Of a DNA stretch of 5,905 nucleotides, positions 1 through 5,905 are shown one piece after another (the first letter of the stretch is position 1; the number at the start of each line of letters is the position of its first letter). The notes below the pieces were generated by a model, which was given only the letters and a program-made list of their open reading frames with translations, did not search any database and was not told the DNA's origin. Both the position numbers and the translations under genes were made by a program. The stretch is from Planctomycetota bacterium (GTDB taxonomy: Bacteria; Planctomycetota; Phycisphaerae; Sedimentisphaerales; Anaerobacaceae), in the NCBI GenBank assembly GCA_022567055.1, contig JADFHU010000390.1:1-5905 (forward strand), in the 5' to 3' direction.

Positions 1-396
1 CAGAAAATCGTCGAGGTTTTCTCCCTGAACGAATCGCCAGAGGCTGCCTCGATGGTAGCAGACGATACAGGTCACGTAGGCGTCGTAGGACAGACCGCTG
101 GTCTCGATGTCGAAGTAGCTGATCCGGTCAAAATAGGCGGCCAAGACCCGCCAGTGCTCTTTCACCGAGAAATGATCGATAAAATACTGGATGTCATCCC
201 GCGCCAGGGCGTCTCGGCTGCGGGCCAGGGCCTGCAGCAGCGTGGATGAACCACGCGCTCCCAACGGCAGGCCCTCCGGCCGCCGAAGGACGGTCTGCCA
301 ATCGCCATAACCCCGCTCCTTGATCCTCGCCTCCGTCACCGGTCCGATCCCGGGGCAATGCAGAAAGGTCTGTTCAATGGCACTGGCCGCATTCAT
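1..396 (-). CDS. mrfB: MrfB/YprB-like RNase H-fold 3'-5' exonuclease, N-terminal part (3' end beyond window)
   Basis: This gene is read from the reverse complement: 132 open codons from ATG at 394-396 to the left edge, with no stop. Residues about 11-38 form a helix-hairpin-helix (CPGIGPVTEARIKERG), a non-specific DNA-binding element. Residues 94-103 (YFDIETSGLS) are the Exo I motif of DnaQ/RNase H-like exonucleases, with D96 and E98 as metal ligands. The Gly...Phe-Val-x-Gly...Leu-x-x-Phe stretch that follows fits the YprB family. The later Exo II and III motifs lie outside the window. The gene sits 8 bases after the stop of the mrfA-like helicase, the same order as B. subtilis mrfAB, where MrfB is the nuclease partner in mitomycin C repair. 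The start is not certain. The only Shine-Dalgarno-like run, GAGAGG at 414-419, is 17 bases from the ATG but only 5 from an in-frame CTG at 406-408 that would overlap the helicase stop. The family call is firm; the repair role is inferred from homology and gene order. Confidence 0.85.
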   Translation of the reverse strand, partial: MNAASAIEQTFLHCPGIGPVTEARIKERGYGDWQTVLRRPEGLPLGARGSSTLLQALARSRDALARDDIQYFIDHFSVKEHWRVLAAYFDRISYFDIETSGLSYDAYVTCIVCYHRGSLWRFVQGENLDDFL

Positions 397-404
397 GAGG
401 TCGG

Positions 405-2858
405 TCAGTGCTGCCTCTCTCGTTTCCGCTGCAGGATCTTGGAGGCCTTTTTCAAGCGATTGTTGAGTCTGACCGCTTCGACATCGATGGGGGGCGGTTC
501 CACGGCTGTCGCGATGGGAAGTGTCCGGGTGGTAATATTGGGCAGCACGGTCTTGCCCTCCAGCAGCCAGTCCAGCAGACTGACAGTACACTCCACGGCC
601 GCGTTGGATTCCACGAAGAGCATCTCCAACGCCTCACTGTTGACACCGGGGGGCAGCGGTGGCACACAGGAGGGACAGCCCGCCTCACACTCGCATTCGT
701 CAATGATCTGGCGGCAGAGTTTCAAGACCGTCGTCAGCAGTTCACACACCTTCTCGGCGTAGCCGACCCCGCCCTCCACCGTGTCAAAGAGATAGAGCGC
801 GCTCTTCCAGACACTCTCGTCGACCTCCAGCAGGGCCACGTCCGTCTCGATGTCCTTGACATCTCCCATACAGACACTGGGCGCCACACGTCTCATGAGA
901 TAGCTCAGGCCGTAGAGGGCCGCATCGATGTAGCGCTTGTCCACCGCCTTCATGGCCTCCTGCCACGCATCGGCGGGTAGCAAGCTAAAGCCGGTGGTGT
1001 CATACTCAAAGGCGTCGAGGGTGATCGGTCCGTATCCGATGTTCTCGTAGCTCCGCTCGCGGATCTTCTTGTAGAGTTTGGGTTGCTTGTTGACATGGAT
1101 ATAGCCGAAGTTGACACGGCTGGCCTGCAATTCGCTTGTCTCTTCCACTTCGGTCATGTGGATGCGATTCTCCCACACCGCCTCCGTATAGTAGTCGACA
1201 TCCACCTCGCTGACGCGGCAGAGTTTCTTCTGAAGATCCAGATCGATGGACATGTAACGACGACCCAGATGTTGATAGATGGCGTCCTTGTAGAGCGTGC
1301 CGCGGGCGCCGATGGGATCCAGTTCGCCGATGACCTCCGTCCCGCAGTAGATTTCGATGTTGTAGTCGGTCATGCCGCGCAGATTGACACCCCGGGCCGG
1401 ATAGTCGGACAGGGCATAGCGAAAGCAGTCGCGATAGGGCTTGAGCGTCTCGTTCTCCTTGAGCACCTCCAGGGCCTGTGGGTAGGCCCGCGTCCGGTAG
1501 AGGGGTTCGTCGGGTCGCAGTGGGTACTCGTATGCCGCACAGGGCAGGTGTTGCAGGATGATATAGGGGTTCTCCGCGCTGAGCCAGGCCCGCTCGATCG
1601 GGGCCTTGGTGATGAATTCCGGGTGGTGCACCAGGTACTGATCGATCGGCGCGTCCTTGGCAATGTAGACGATGATGGCCTCTTTTCCGGCTCGGCCCAC
1701 CCGCCCGGCCTGTTGCCAGAAACTGGCAAAGGTCCCCGGGTGTCCCGACAGAATGCACAGGTCCAAACCGCCGATGTCGATGCCCAGTTCCAGGGCGTTG
1801 GTGGTGATGATGGTGTTGAGGCGTCCCTTGGCCAGGTCTCGCTCCAGTTGCCGACGCTCGTTGGGTAGCAGCCCGCCTCGGTAGGGTTTCACTCGATCCC
1901 GCAGCTCCGGATTGCGATCGATCACCGCCTTGTACAGCCGTTCCACCTCCTGCCGGGCCCGACAGAAACAGATGGTGCGCACCTTCTGCTTGGCGGCGTA
2001 GCGGATCAGAGGGATCGACACCGACGCGGGGCCCTTGCGGTAGAGCGCGTGCCCCTGACTCTGCACCAAAGGGGGGTTCACCATATAGAGGTGTCGCCGG
2101 GGGCGGGGCGCCCCGTCCGAATCGATGATGCGGAATTCACGCTGGAAAAGGGCCTCCACATGTTCTTTCGGGTTGCCCACCGTGGCGGAACAACAGACGA
2201 AGGTCGGCCGACTTCCATGGATCTCACAGACTCGCAGCAGCCGGCGGAAGACATTGGCCACATGAGAGCCGAAGGCGCCCCGATAGCTGTGTACTTCGTC
2301 GATCACGATATATCGTAGGCGGCTGAGGAACCCCTTCCATCTGCGATTGTGGTTGGGCAAAAAACCGGCATGGAGCATGTCCGGGTTGGTGATCACAAAA
2401 TCGGCCGTCCGGGCGATGCGGGAGCGTTCCTCACGCGGCGTGTCGCCGTCGAATGTCCCCATCCGCACCGTGACGCCGGAGGCCGCGACCAGTTTCCCCA
2501 GAGCGCTCTCCTGGTCACGCGACAGCGCCTTGGTGGGATACATCAACATCACGCCGAAAGGCGCGCCGGCCTTTGTGAATTCATTCAGGATGGGCAGCAG
2601 AAAAGAGAGTGTCTTGCCACTGGCCGTATGCGAGACCAGCAGCGTATCCTGATTGCGGCTGATCGGCTCAAAGGCCTCCTGTTGATGGGAGTAGAGGGAC
2701 TCGATCCCCTGACGTTTCAAGACCTCGACATAGGAGGCGTGCAGCGTCGCGGGAAAGCCGGAAAAATCGCCCTCCGACGAAGGCAGTATGTGATGCGCCT
2801 TGATCTCCTTGGAGAAGGTCAGCTCTAGATAGTCGGAAACACCCTTCAGACTTGCCAT
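405..2858 (-). CDS. mrfA: MrfA/YprA-like DEVH-box DNA helicase with C-terminal Zn-binding (DUF1998/MZB) domain
   Basis: A complete 817-residue superfamily 2 helicase. Visible motifs, numbered from ATG at 2858, are: Walker A SHTASGKT 76-83; motif Ia YPTKALSRDQ near 107-116; TNPD near 157-160; Walker B DEVH 187-190; motif III SAT 224-226; motif V TTNALELGIDIGG near 352-364; and motif VI QQAGRVGRAG 382-391. Near the C-terminus a CxCx3Cx2C cluster (C722, C724, C728, C731, with C715 just before) is the zinc site of the DUF1998/MZB domain. This helicase-plus-cysteine layout is that of MrfA/SftH/Hrq1-type 3'-5' DNA helicases. A frame-consistent TTG lies one codon upstream at 2859-2861, but ATG 2858 is preferred because GGGAGG lies 5 bases before it. 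The last roughly 50 residues are a proline-containing linker and a very basic tail, which makes the protein somewhat longer than the roughly 750-residue B. subtilis protein. It heads an operon with the exonuclease downstream. The likely role is cytosolic repair of DNA damage; DISARM DrmA was considered but its partner genes are absent. Confidence 0.9.
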   Translation of the reverse strand: MASLKGVSDYLELTFSKEIKAHHILPSSEGDFSGFPATLHASYVEVLKRQGIESLYSHQQEAFEPISRNQDTLLVSHTASGKTLSFLLPILNEFTKAGAPFGVMLMYPTKALSRDQESALGKLVAASGVTVRMGTFDGDTPREERSRIARTADFVITNPDMLHAGFLPNHNRRWKGFLSRLRYIVIDEVHSYRGAFGSHVANVFRRLLRVCEIHGSRPTFVCCSATVGNPKEHVEALFQREFRIIDSDGAPRPRRHLYMVNPPLVQSQGHALYRKGPASVSIPLIRYAAKQKVRTICFCRARQEVERLYKAVIDRNPELRDRVKPYRGGLLPNERRQLERDLAKGRLNTIITTNALELGIDIGGLDLCILSGHPGTFASFWQQAGRVGRAGKEAIIVYIAKDAPIDQYLVHHPEFITKAPIERAWLSAENPYIILQHLPCAAYEYPLRPDEPLYRTRAYPQALEVLKENETLKPYRDCFRYALSDYPARGVNLRGMTDYNIEIYCGTEVIGELDPIGARGTLYKDAIYQHLGRRYMSIDLDLQKKLCRVSEVDVDYYTEAVWENRIHMTEVEETSELQASRVNFGYIHVNKQPKLYKKIRERSYENIGYGPITLDAFEYDTTGFSLLPADAWQEAMKAVDKRYIDAALYGLSYLMRRVAPSVCMGDVKDIETDVALLEVDESVWKSALYLFDTVEGGVGYAEKVCELLTTVLKLCRQIIDECECEAGCPSCVPPLPPGVNSEALEMLFVESNAAVECTVSLLDWLLEGKTVLPNITTRTLPIATAVEPPPIDVEAVRLNNRLKKASKILQRKRERQH

Positions 2859-2863
2859 CAATA

Positions 2864-2870
2864 CCTCCCT
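2864..2870 (-). promoter_or_regulatory. Ribosome binding site deciding the mrfA-like start
   Basis: On the minus strand AGGGAGG ends 5 bases before ATG 2858 and only 2 bases before the overlapping TTG at 2861. The spacing favours the ATG, giving 817 rather than 818 residues. Confidence 0.75.
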
Positions 2871-2903
2871 GGTGGCGCGGACAAGAATCCATTCTCTTCC
2901 GCC

Positions 2904-2932
2904 ATACTAAGAACTCCTCCCGCGTCGGTCAA
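2904..2932 (-). promoter_or_regulatory. Candidate sigma70-type promoter of the mrfAB-like operon
   Basis: Read on the minus strand, TTGACC (2927-2932) is followed after exactly 17 bases by TAGTAT (2904-2909). These match the consensus boxes at 5 of 6 and 4 of 6 positions with ideal spacing. Transcription would begin near 2896-2898, giving a leader of about 40 bases before the strong ribosome binding site. It is the best promoter match I found in the divergent intergenic region. No LexA/SOS-like palindrome was seen over it, so damage induction is not supported by the sequence. This is a pattern match only. Confidence 0.5.
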
Positions 2933-3143
2933 GATCGATGCCGCCGGCGTCTAAGAAGCTGCTCGGTGCGAGATCGAGTTTTCTGACAGAGGCTCGTGGA
3001 GCCGAGGAAGCAGCCGATCCCGCAGCAAAGTTTTTTTGAAAATCCTGTCCGACCGTTCGATCGTAACGTAAAATGGGGCAAGATCGCGACAAGAGAACAT
3101 AGGTGTCTAGGCTTTCTCGGAAAAGCCCATTATCGGCCTGCTT

Positions 3144-3163
3144 GCCCCGAGCTTGTCGAGGGC
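3144..3163. repeat. Solitary 'PELVEG'-type GAGCTTGTCGA repeat
   Basis: GCCCCGAGCTTGTCGAGGGC matches a short palindromic intergenic repeat seen in many environmental genomes, which is often mistranslated as 'PELVEG' in false ORFs. One plus-strand frame here gives CPELVEGESVWF. From memory, the usual element has a second inverted half about 10-20 bases on (TTCGACAAGCTC, giving 'FDKL'). Here the sequence after TATGGTTTTTCGCC does not contain it, so this looks like a single or decayed half. The minus strand can form a 6-bp stem (CCTCGA/TCGGGG, with one wobble pair) around a 5-base loop. It ends 55 bases before the dehydrogenase start. Confidence 0.6.
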
Positions 3164-3218
3164 GAGAGCGTATGGTTTTTCGCCTGACAGAGACTAATCT
3201 GCTAAGGAATCGTTTGCT

Positions 3219-4688
3219 ATGAAGAAGTCGCATCATCACCTTTCCCGCAGAAAGTTCGTGAAAAGCTCTATAATGGTGGGTGCCGGCGCCTTGGTGCCCC
3301 TACCCAGTTGCCTTGGGGCAAATGAACAGATCAACCTTGCCGTGATTGGCTGTGGCACGATGGGTGGAGGCCACATTGGCAGCCTTCCCCGGCTTGACGG
3401 TGTCAAAGTGGTCTCCGTGAGTGATCCCGATCTCCACCGGATGGATGAGAAGACCCAGAAGCTACGCCAGCCCTTCGCCAAACACCAGGATTTTCGCCAT
3501 ATCCTCGACGACAAGGACATCGACGCGGTCTTCATTGCCAGCCCCAATCACTGGCACGCGCTGATGGCCATCATGGCCTGCCAGGCCGGCAAACATGTCT
3601 ATGTGCAAAAACCGGTGAGCCACTCCATCTGGGAAGGTCGCCAGATGGTGAACGCCGCCCGCCGATACCAGCGGATTGTCCAGGCCGGGACGCAGCACCG
3701 ATCCTGTCCGGCCGTTATCGAGGCCGCCAGAGACATCCAATCGGGCCTGTATGGCCGAGTGCAGTGGGTACACTGTTCCAAATTAGGCTCGCGCGAGTCC
3801 ATCGGTAAGTCCAGCACGCCCCTCGAGGTGCCCGCCCACATTGATTACAACCTCTGGGCCGGTCCCGCGCCGGCCACGCCGGTGATGCGTAAGCAGTTCC
3901 ACTATGACTGGCATTGGCAGTGGAACTATGGCGACGGCGAACTGGGAAATTGGGGCGTCCACTACATCGACGACTTACGTCACTTATTGGGATGGCGTGA
4001 TGTCCCCGAAACCGTCCAGGCGGTAGGGAACCGTTTCCATTGGGACGACGACGGTCAGACCCCCAACATGATCATGGCCCTCTATGAACACCAAGACGTC
4101 AAGGTCGTGCTCGACGTCCGCAACCTCCAGGACCTTTCGCGTCGCGATGGCAAACGGGCCGGTGGCAGGAATGGCGCCCGCTACCTCGGCATGCGCGGAG
4201 GCAACCACGTCCAAATGACAAAGGGCTATCTCCAAATCGAGCGTGGCGGCGGCTTTGCCTACGACCTGGTTGGCGAAAAACTCAAACAGTACGTCGGAGA
4301 TGGAGGTGGCGCGCATGAGCAAAACTTCATCGACGCCCTCCGTAGCGGCAAGGCCTCGGACCTGAACTGCGAGATCGGCGAAGGTCACTTGAGCACGGTC
4401 ATGTGTCACCAGGCCAACGTGGCCTTTAAATTGGGACACCCCGTGACGCAAGAGACGGTCCAAGCCGGTATGCGTCGCCACGACGATGCCCTCAATACCT
4501 TCGAAGACATGAGTGCACAGATCAGCGGCTTAGGGGTCGACCTGAAGCGTAATCACTTCATCATGGGCCCGAAGATTACCTACGACAACGCAGCGGAGCA
4601 TTTCACCGGTGAGTACAGCGGAGAGGCCAACGCCCTCATCAAGCTGACCGGACGCCCGGGATTCGAGATCCCGGCAGTTGAGGCATAA
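3219..4688 (+). CDS. Tat-exported Gfo/Idh/MocA-family oxidoreductase
   Basis: A complete 489-residue protein. The N-terminus has a twin-arginine signal, SRRKFVK at residues 9-15, followed by a hydrophobic stretch (about 16-30), so the folded enzyme is probably exported with its cofactor. C31 after LPS gives a weak possible lipobox, so a Tat lipoprotein is possible. The Rossmann NAD(P)-binding domain follows: beta strand INLAVIGCGTMGGGH, with the glycine motif at 44-51, and acidic D69/D71 after the second strand. VYVQKP (127-132) is the family's (E/Q)KP motif with K131. The middle GNWGVHYIDDLRHLLGW (243-259) contains the conserved H248 and D251/D252 of the substrate site. The length suits the longer exported subgroup; cytosolic members are about 340 residues. 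AAGGA lies 10 bases before the ATG. Family members oxidise or reduce sugars, polyols or their derivatives; the substrate cannot be assigned here. No transporter or other sugar gene is adjacent. The stop codon lies inside the left arm of a long palindrome. Confidence 0.92.
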   Translation: MKKSHHHLSRRKFVKSSIMVGAGALVPLPSCLGANEQINLAVIGCGTMGGGHIGSLPRLDGVKVVSVSDPDLHRMDEKTQKLRQPFAKHQDFRHILDDKDIDAVFIASPNHWHALMAIMACQAGKHVYVQKPVSHSIWEGRQMVNAARRYQRIVQAGTQHRSCPAVIEAARDIQSGLYGRVQWVHCSKLGSRESIGKSSTPLEVPAHIDYNLWAGPAPATPVMRKQFHYDWHWQWNYGDGELGNWGVHYIDDLRHLLGWRDVPETVQAVGNRFHWDDDGQTPNMIMALYEHQDVKVVLDVRNLQDLSRRDGKRAGGRNGARYLGMRGGNHVQMTKGYLQIERGGGFAYDLVGEKLKQYVGDGGGAHEQNFIDALRSGKASDLNCEIGEGHLSTVMCHQANVAFKLGHPVTQETVQAGMRRHDDALNTFEDMSAQISGLGVDLKRNHFIMGPKITYDNAAEHFTGEYSGEANALIKLTGRPGFEIPAVEA

Positions 4689-4868
4689 GGAACCGGCAGA
4701 AATAACTTGGACTTTTGGATGCCCAATTGCACCGCATCTTTGGCCGCTTCTCAATTGCCAAATCCTCACTGTAGCCCACTACACCTCCAGTTTGGCTCAA
4801 TCGGCGCGACTAAATCCACGGCACACTTGAACCCCAAAATGTCCAATTTATTTCTTGCCGATTCCTAA
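4686..4868. repeat. 183-bp imperfect palindrome (fold-back element) between convergent genes
   Basis: The outer arms 4686-4718 and 4834-4868 are inverted copies: 30 of 35 aligned columns agree, with three mismatches and two single-base gaps. They share GAAATAA, TTGGAC and TTTTGG blocks. Further in, GCCAAA (4757-4762) pairs with TTTGGC (4791-4796). At the centre TGTAG (4770-4774) and CTACA (4779-4783) form a perfect hairpin with a CCCA loop. All paired segments are symmetric about 4776.5-4777, with weaker pairing between them, so the whole interval can fold into one long interrupted hairpin. There is no ORF and no T-run directly after a GC-rich stem, so it is not a standard terminator, although it could stop transcription from both sides. 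It resembles a MITE-like or REP/BIME-type mobile palindrome. The identity is unknown. Confidence 0.75.
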
Positions 4869-4911
4869 GCGGGTCATCCCAGTTGATGATCGAAACACTT
4901 TGTGACACTGT

Positions 4912-5604
4912 TCAGTTGCCTACGATCTCATTCTTGCGCCGGGCTACCAGCCAGATGCAACGGGAACGTGTTTTGGAAGACTTGAATGCAGGGACACGGA
5001 CCACTCGAAAAAAAAGCTTCTCCCGCTTGAGTCTCTTTTCAAACTGCACATCCCCTTGGACAGACCAAATGGCCAAGCAGCCCTCTTCTCTGAGGGCCCG
5101 CATCATGGCGTGAAGGCCCGCAGGCTGATACAGCCTGGCATTATGGGCGTTGGTCATAGAGGAGGGCCCATGGTCTACATCGAGCAGGATAGCATCAAAG
5201 AGGCCATTGGCGCTTTGGATGATGTCACAGACATCGCAGGACTTGACCACCACGCGTGGATCCTGCCAGGCGTGACGGGTCAGATCGCCCAAGAAGTCAC
5301 GATTCCAGACGATCACCTCCGGGACCAGTTCTGCGACCGTGACCTTGGCTTTCTCGGGCAGCAGCTCAAGCGTCTGCCGGAGGGTGAATCCCATTCCCAA
5401 GCCCCCAATCAACACATGAGGATTCGGGCGCCCCTGTAACCCCTGGCAGCCTAGGCGGGCCAATTCCAGTTCGGATTCCTGCTCACGACTGTTCATGAGT
5501 GGGTATTGGTCGATGGACAGGTAGAAATCCCGGTCATGTCGGGATAGAACCAGTTTCTTGCCGTCCGGCGTGGTGGTCGCCGCCAGTTGGAGGGTGGGCT
5601 TCAA
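4912..5604 (-). CDS. Spermidine synthase-like (SAM/aminopropyltransferase fold) protein
   Basis: A 230-residue protein with a class I methyltransferase/spermidine synthase fold. The N-terminal part (residues about 20-50) resembles the short lead segment of spermidine synthases, with LSIDQYPLMNSREQESE. The nucleotide-binding motif I is VLIGGLGMGFTLR at 64-76. The acidic residue after the second strand is E92 in VTVAELVPEV, and ILLDVDHGPSS (139-149) holds the Asp cluster near the active site. It is shorter than true spermidine synthases (about 280 residues or more), and GGLGMG replaces the usual GGGDGG. Aminopropyl transfer is therefore doubtful and it may be a methyltransferase of unknown substrate. 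The start is TTG at 5602-5604, supported by GGAAGG six bases upstream; the next ATG is at residue 37, after conserved sequence has begun. The TTG overlaps the stop of the HEAT-repeat gene as TTGA, implying translational coupling. It is convergent with the dehydrogenase. Fold confidence is high, reaction confidence low. Confidence 0.8.
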   Translation of the reverse strand: MKPTLQLAATTTPDGKKLVLSRHDRDFYLSIDQYPLMNSREQESELELARLGCQGLQGRPNPHVLIGGLGMGFTLRQTLELLPEKAKVTVAELVPEVIVWNRDFLGDLTRHAWQDPRVVVKSCDVCDIIQSANGLFDAILLDVDHGPSSMTNAHNARLYQPAGLHAMMRALREEGCLAIWSVQGDVQFEKRLKREKLFFRVVRVPAFKSSKTRSRCIWLVARRKNEIVGN

Positions 5605-5905
5605 CCTTGACCTTCCACCCGTTCGATGGCGCGACTGGCTCGCTGGCGCACGAAGCGATTTCGATCTTTGCTGGCCTTGCGGAGCGCCGGCAAGGCCTCC
5701 TTGGCCTTGCCATGCAGTCTGCCCAGCGCCTCACACGAATACCCCCGTACGATGTAATCGCGATGGCTCAGGGATTCGATGTAGAGCGAGAGATGTTCCA
5801 CTGCGGGCGGGATTCTCCCCAGGGCTTTCAGTGCCACGTTCTGATCATCGCTATCCGCCAGCATTTCGATCAGTTTGGGCGTAGCCGCCGTCCCCTCGTC
5901 GCGCA
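5601..5905 (-). CDS. HEAT-repeat protein, C-terminal 100 residues (5' end beyond window)
   Basis: The frame stays open to the right edge, so the ATG at 5862-5864 is internal and the gene begins outside the window. The visible 100 residues hold about three HEAT/PBS-lyase-type helical repeats. These are residues about 9-31 (PKLIEMLADSDDQNVALKAL), about 35-65 (SLSHRDYIVRGYSCEALGRL) and about 71-96 (RKASKDRNRFVRQRASRAIE), each with the D/R-x-x-V-R-x-x-A pattern of the second helix. Such repeats form a curved protein-binding scaffold; some members bind lyases or act in complexes. No catalytic residues are seen. Its TGA stop (5601-5603) overlaps the TTG start of the spermidine-synthase-like gene, so the two are made from one message and may work together, although the role is unknown. 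The upstream part might hold further domains. Confidence 0.8.
   Translation of the reverse strand, partial: RDEGTAATPKLIEMLADSDDQNVALKALGRIPPAVEHLSLYIESLSHRDYIVRGYSCEALGRLHGKAKEALPALRKASKDRNRFVRQRASRAIERVEGQG

Larger units (their letters stand above)
2859..3218. other. Divergent intergenic region between helicase and dehydrogenase genes
   Basis: These 360 bases separate two genes transcribed away from each other. They hold the helicase promoter candidate and ribosome binding site on the left, a small GGCTC-gtg-GAGCC hairpin at 2991-3003, a run of seven T at 3031-3037, and a PELVEG-type repeat at 3144-3163. On the right, AAGGA at 3204-3208 lies 10 bases before the dehydrogenase ATG. Open frames here are short, have no recognisable domains, and one is simply the translated repeat. 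I could not find a convincing plus-strand -35/-10 pair for the dehydrogenase. Confidence 0.6.

Noticed and set aside
52..249. Plus-strand 65-codon frame near the left edge
   Set aside because: It lies opposite the exonuclease frame, which carries the DIET motif and a helix-hairpin-helix; its own translation has no recognisable features.
405..2858. DISARM (DrmA/DrmB) or other anti-phage helicase
   Set aside because: Helicase and DUF1998 domains are in one protein as in MrfA, and the neighbour is an MrfB-type exonuclease. No methylase, phospholipase D or other defence partner is present.
358..2892. Many open frames on both strands overlapping the helicase gene
   Set aside because: They are shadows of a GC-rich coding region: no recognisable domains, low-complexity Arg/Pro/Ser/Gly-rich translations, and all lie over a gene with complete helicase motifs.
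2991..3037. Rho-independent terminator (GGCTC-gtg-GAGCC hairpin and T7 run)
   Set aside because: The T-run is 27 bases downstream of a short 5-bp stem, and the region lies between divergent genes where no transcript needs to end.
3036..3075. Plus-strand promoter from TTGAAA at 3036-3041
   Set aside because: At 17 bases the -10 would be GATCGT, a poor match. The nearer TAAAAT is 27 bases away, too far for a sigma70 promoter.
3597..3620. QKP in place of EKP as a defective active site
   Set aside because: The lysine is retained, and glutamine at the first position is, as far as I recall, usual in the long Tat-exported subgroup of this family.
5601..5864. A complete 87-residue HEAT protein starting at ATG 5864
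   Set aside because: The same frame continues upstream to the window edge with HEAT-like residues (TPKLIE) and no ribosome site before that ATG, so the gene is partial.

Overview
The window is a moderately GC-rich stretch of bacterial chromosome with five protein genes: three complete and two cut by the window edges. It has no rRNA, tRNA, transposase, phage gene or CRISPR array. The lineage can only be guessed. A Tat-exported Gfo/Idh/MocA oxidoreductase of this type, the lone 'PELVEG' repeat and the non-ATG starts fit an environmental bacterium, such as the Planctomycetota/Verrucomicrobiota side of the tree or one of several uncultured phyla. No gene here fixes the lineage.

Left part (1-2858, minus strand): a two-gene DNA-repair operon. 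A DEVH-box helicase with a C-terminal cysteine cluster (MrfA/YprA type) is followed closely by the start of an RNase H-fold exonuclease with an N-terminal helix-hairpin-helix (MrfB/YprB type), which runs off the left edge. In Bacillus subtilis the equivalent pair repairs mitomycin C damage, with the helicase thought to open DNA for the nuclease.

Middle (2859-4688): a 360-base divergent intergenic region holds a good promoter candidate for the helicase and a solitary 'PELVEG'-type half-repeat. It leads into a plus-strand gene for a 489-residue secreted Gfo/Idh/MocA-family dehydrogenase with a clear twin-arginine signal. Its substrate cannot be told from sequence, but a role in sugar or polyol metabolism outside the cytoplasm is likely.

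Right part (4689-5905): the gap between the convergent dehydrogenase and methyltransferase genes is mostly filled by a long imperfect palindrome (4686-4868). Its two outer arms match at 30 of 35 aligned columns and its central hairpin is perfect, all symmetric about position 4777. This is the most unusual structure in the window. Beyond it, on the minus strand, a HEAT-repeat protein (5' end outside the window) overlaps by four bases, TTGA, with a spermidine-synthase-fold protein that starts at TTG.

I see no convincing new multi-gene system. The items most worth following up are the palindromic element, the mrfAB-like operon with its possible CTGA overlap, and the HEAT/spermidine-synthase-like pair.
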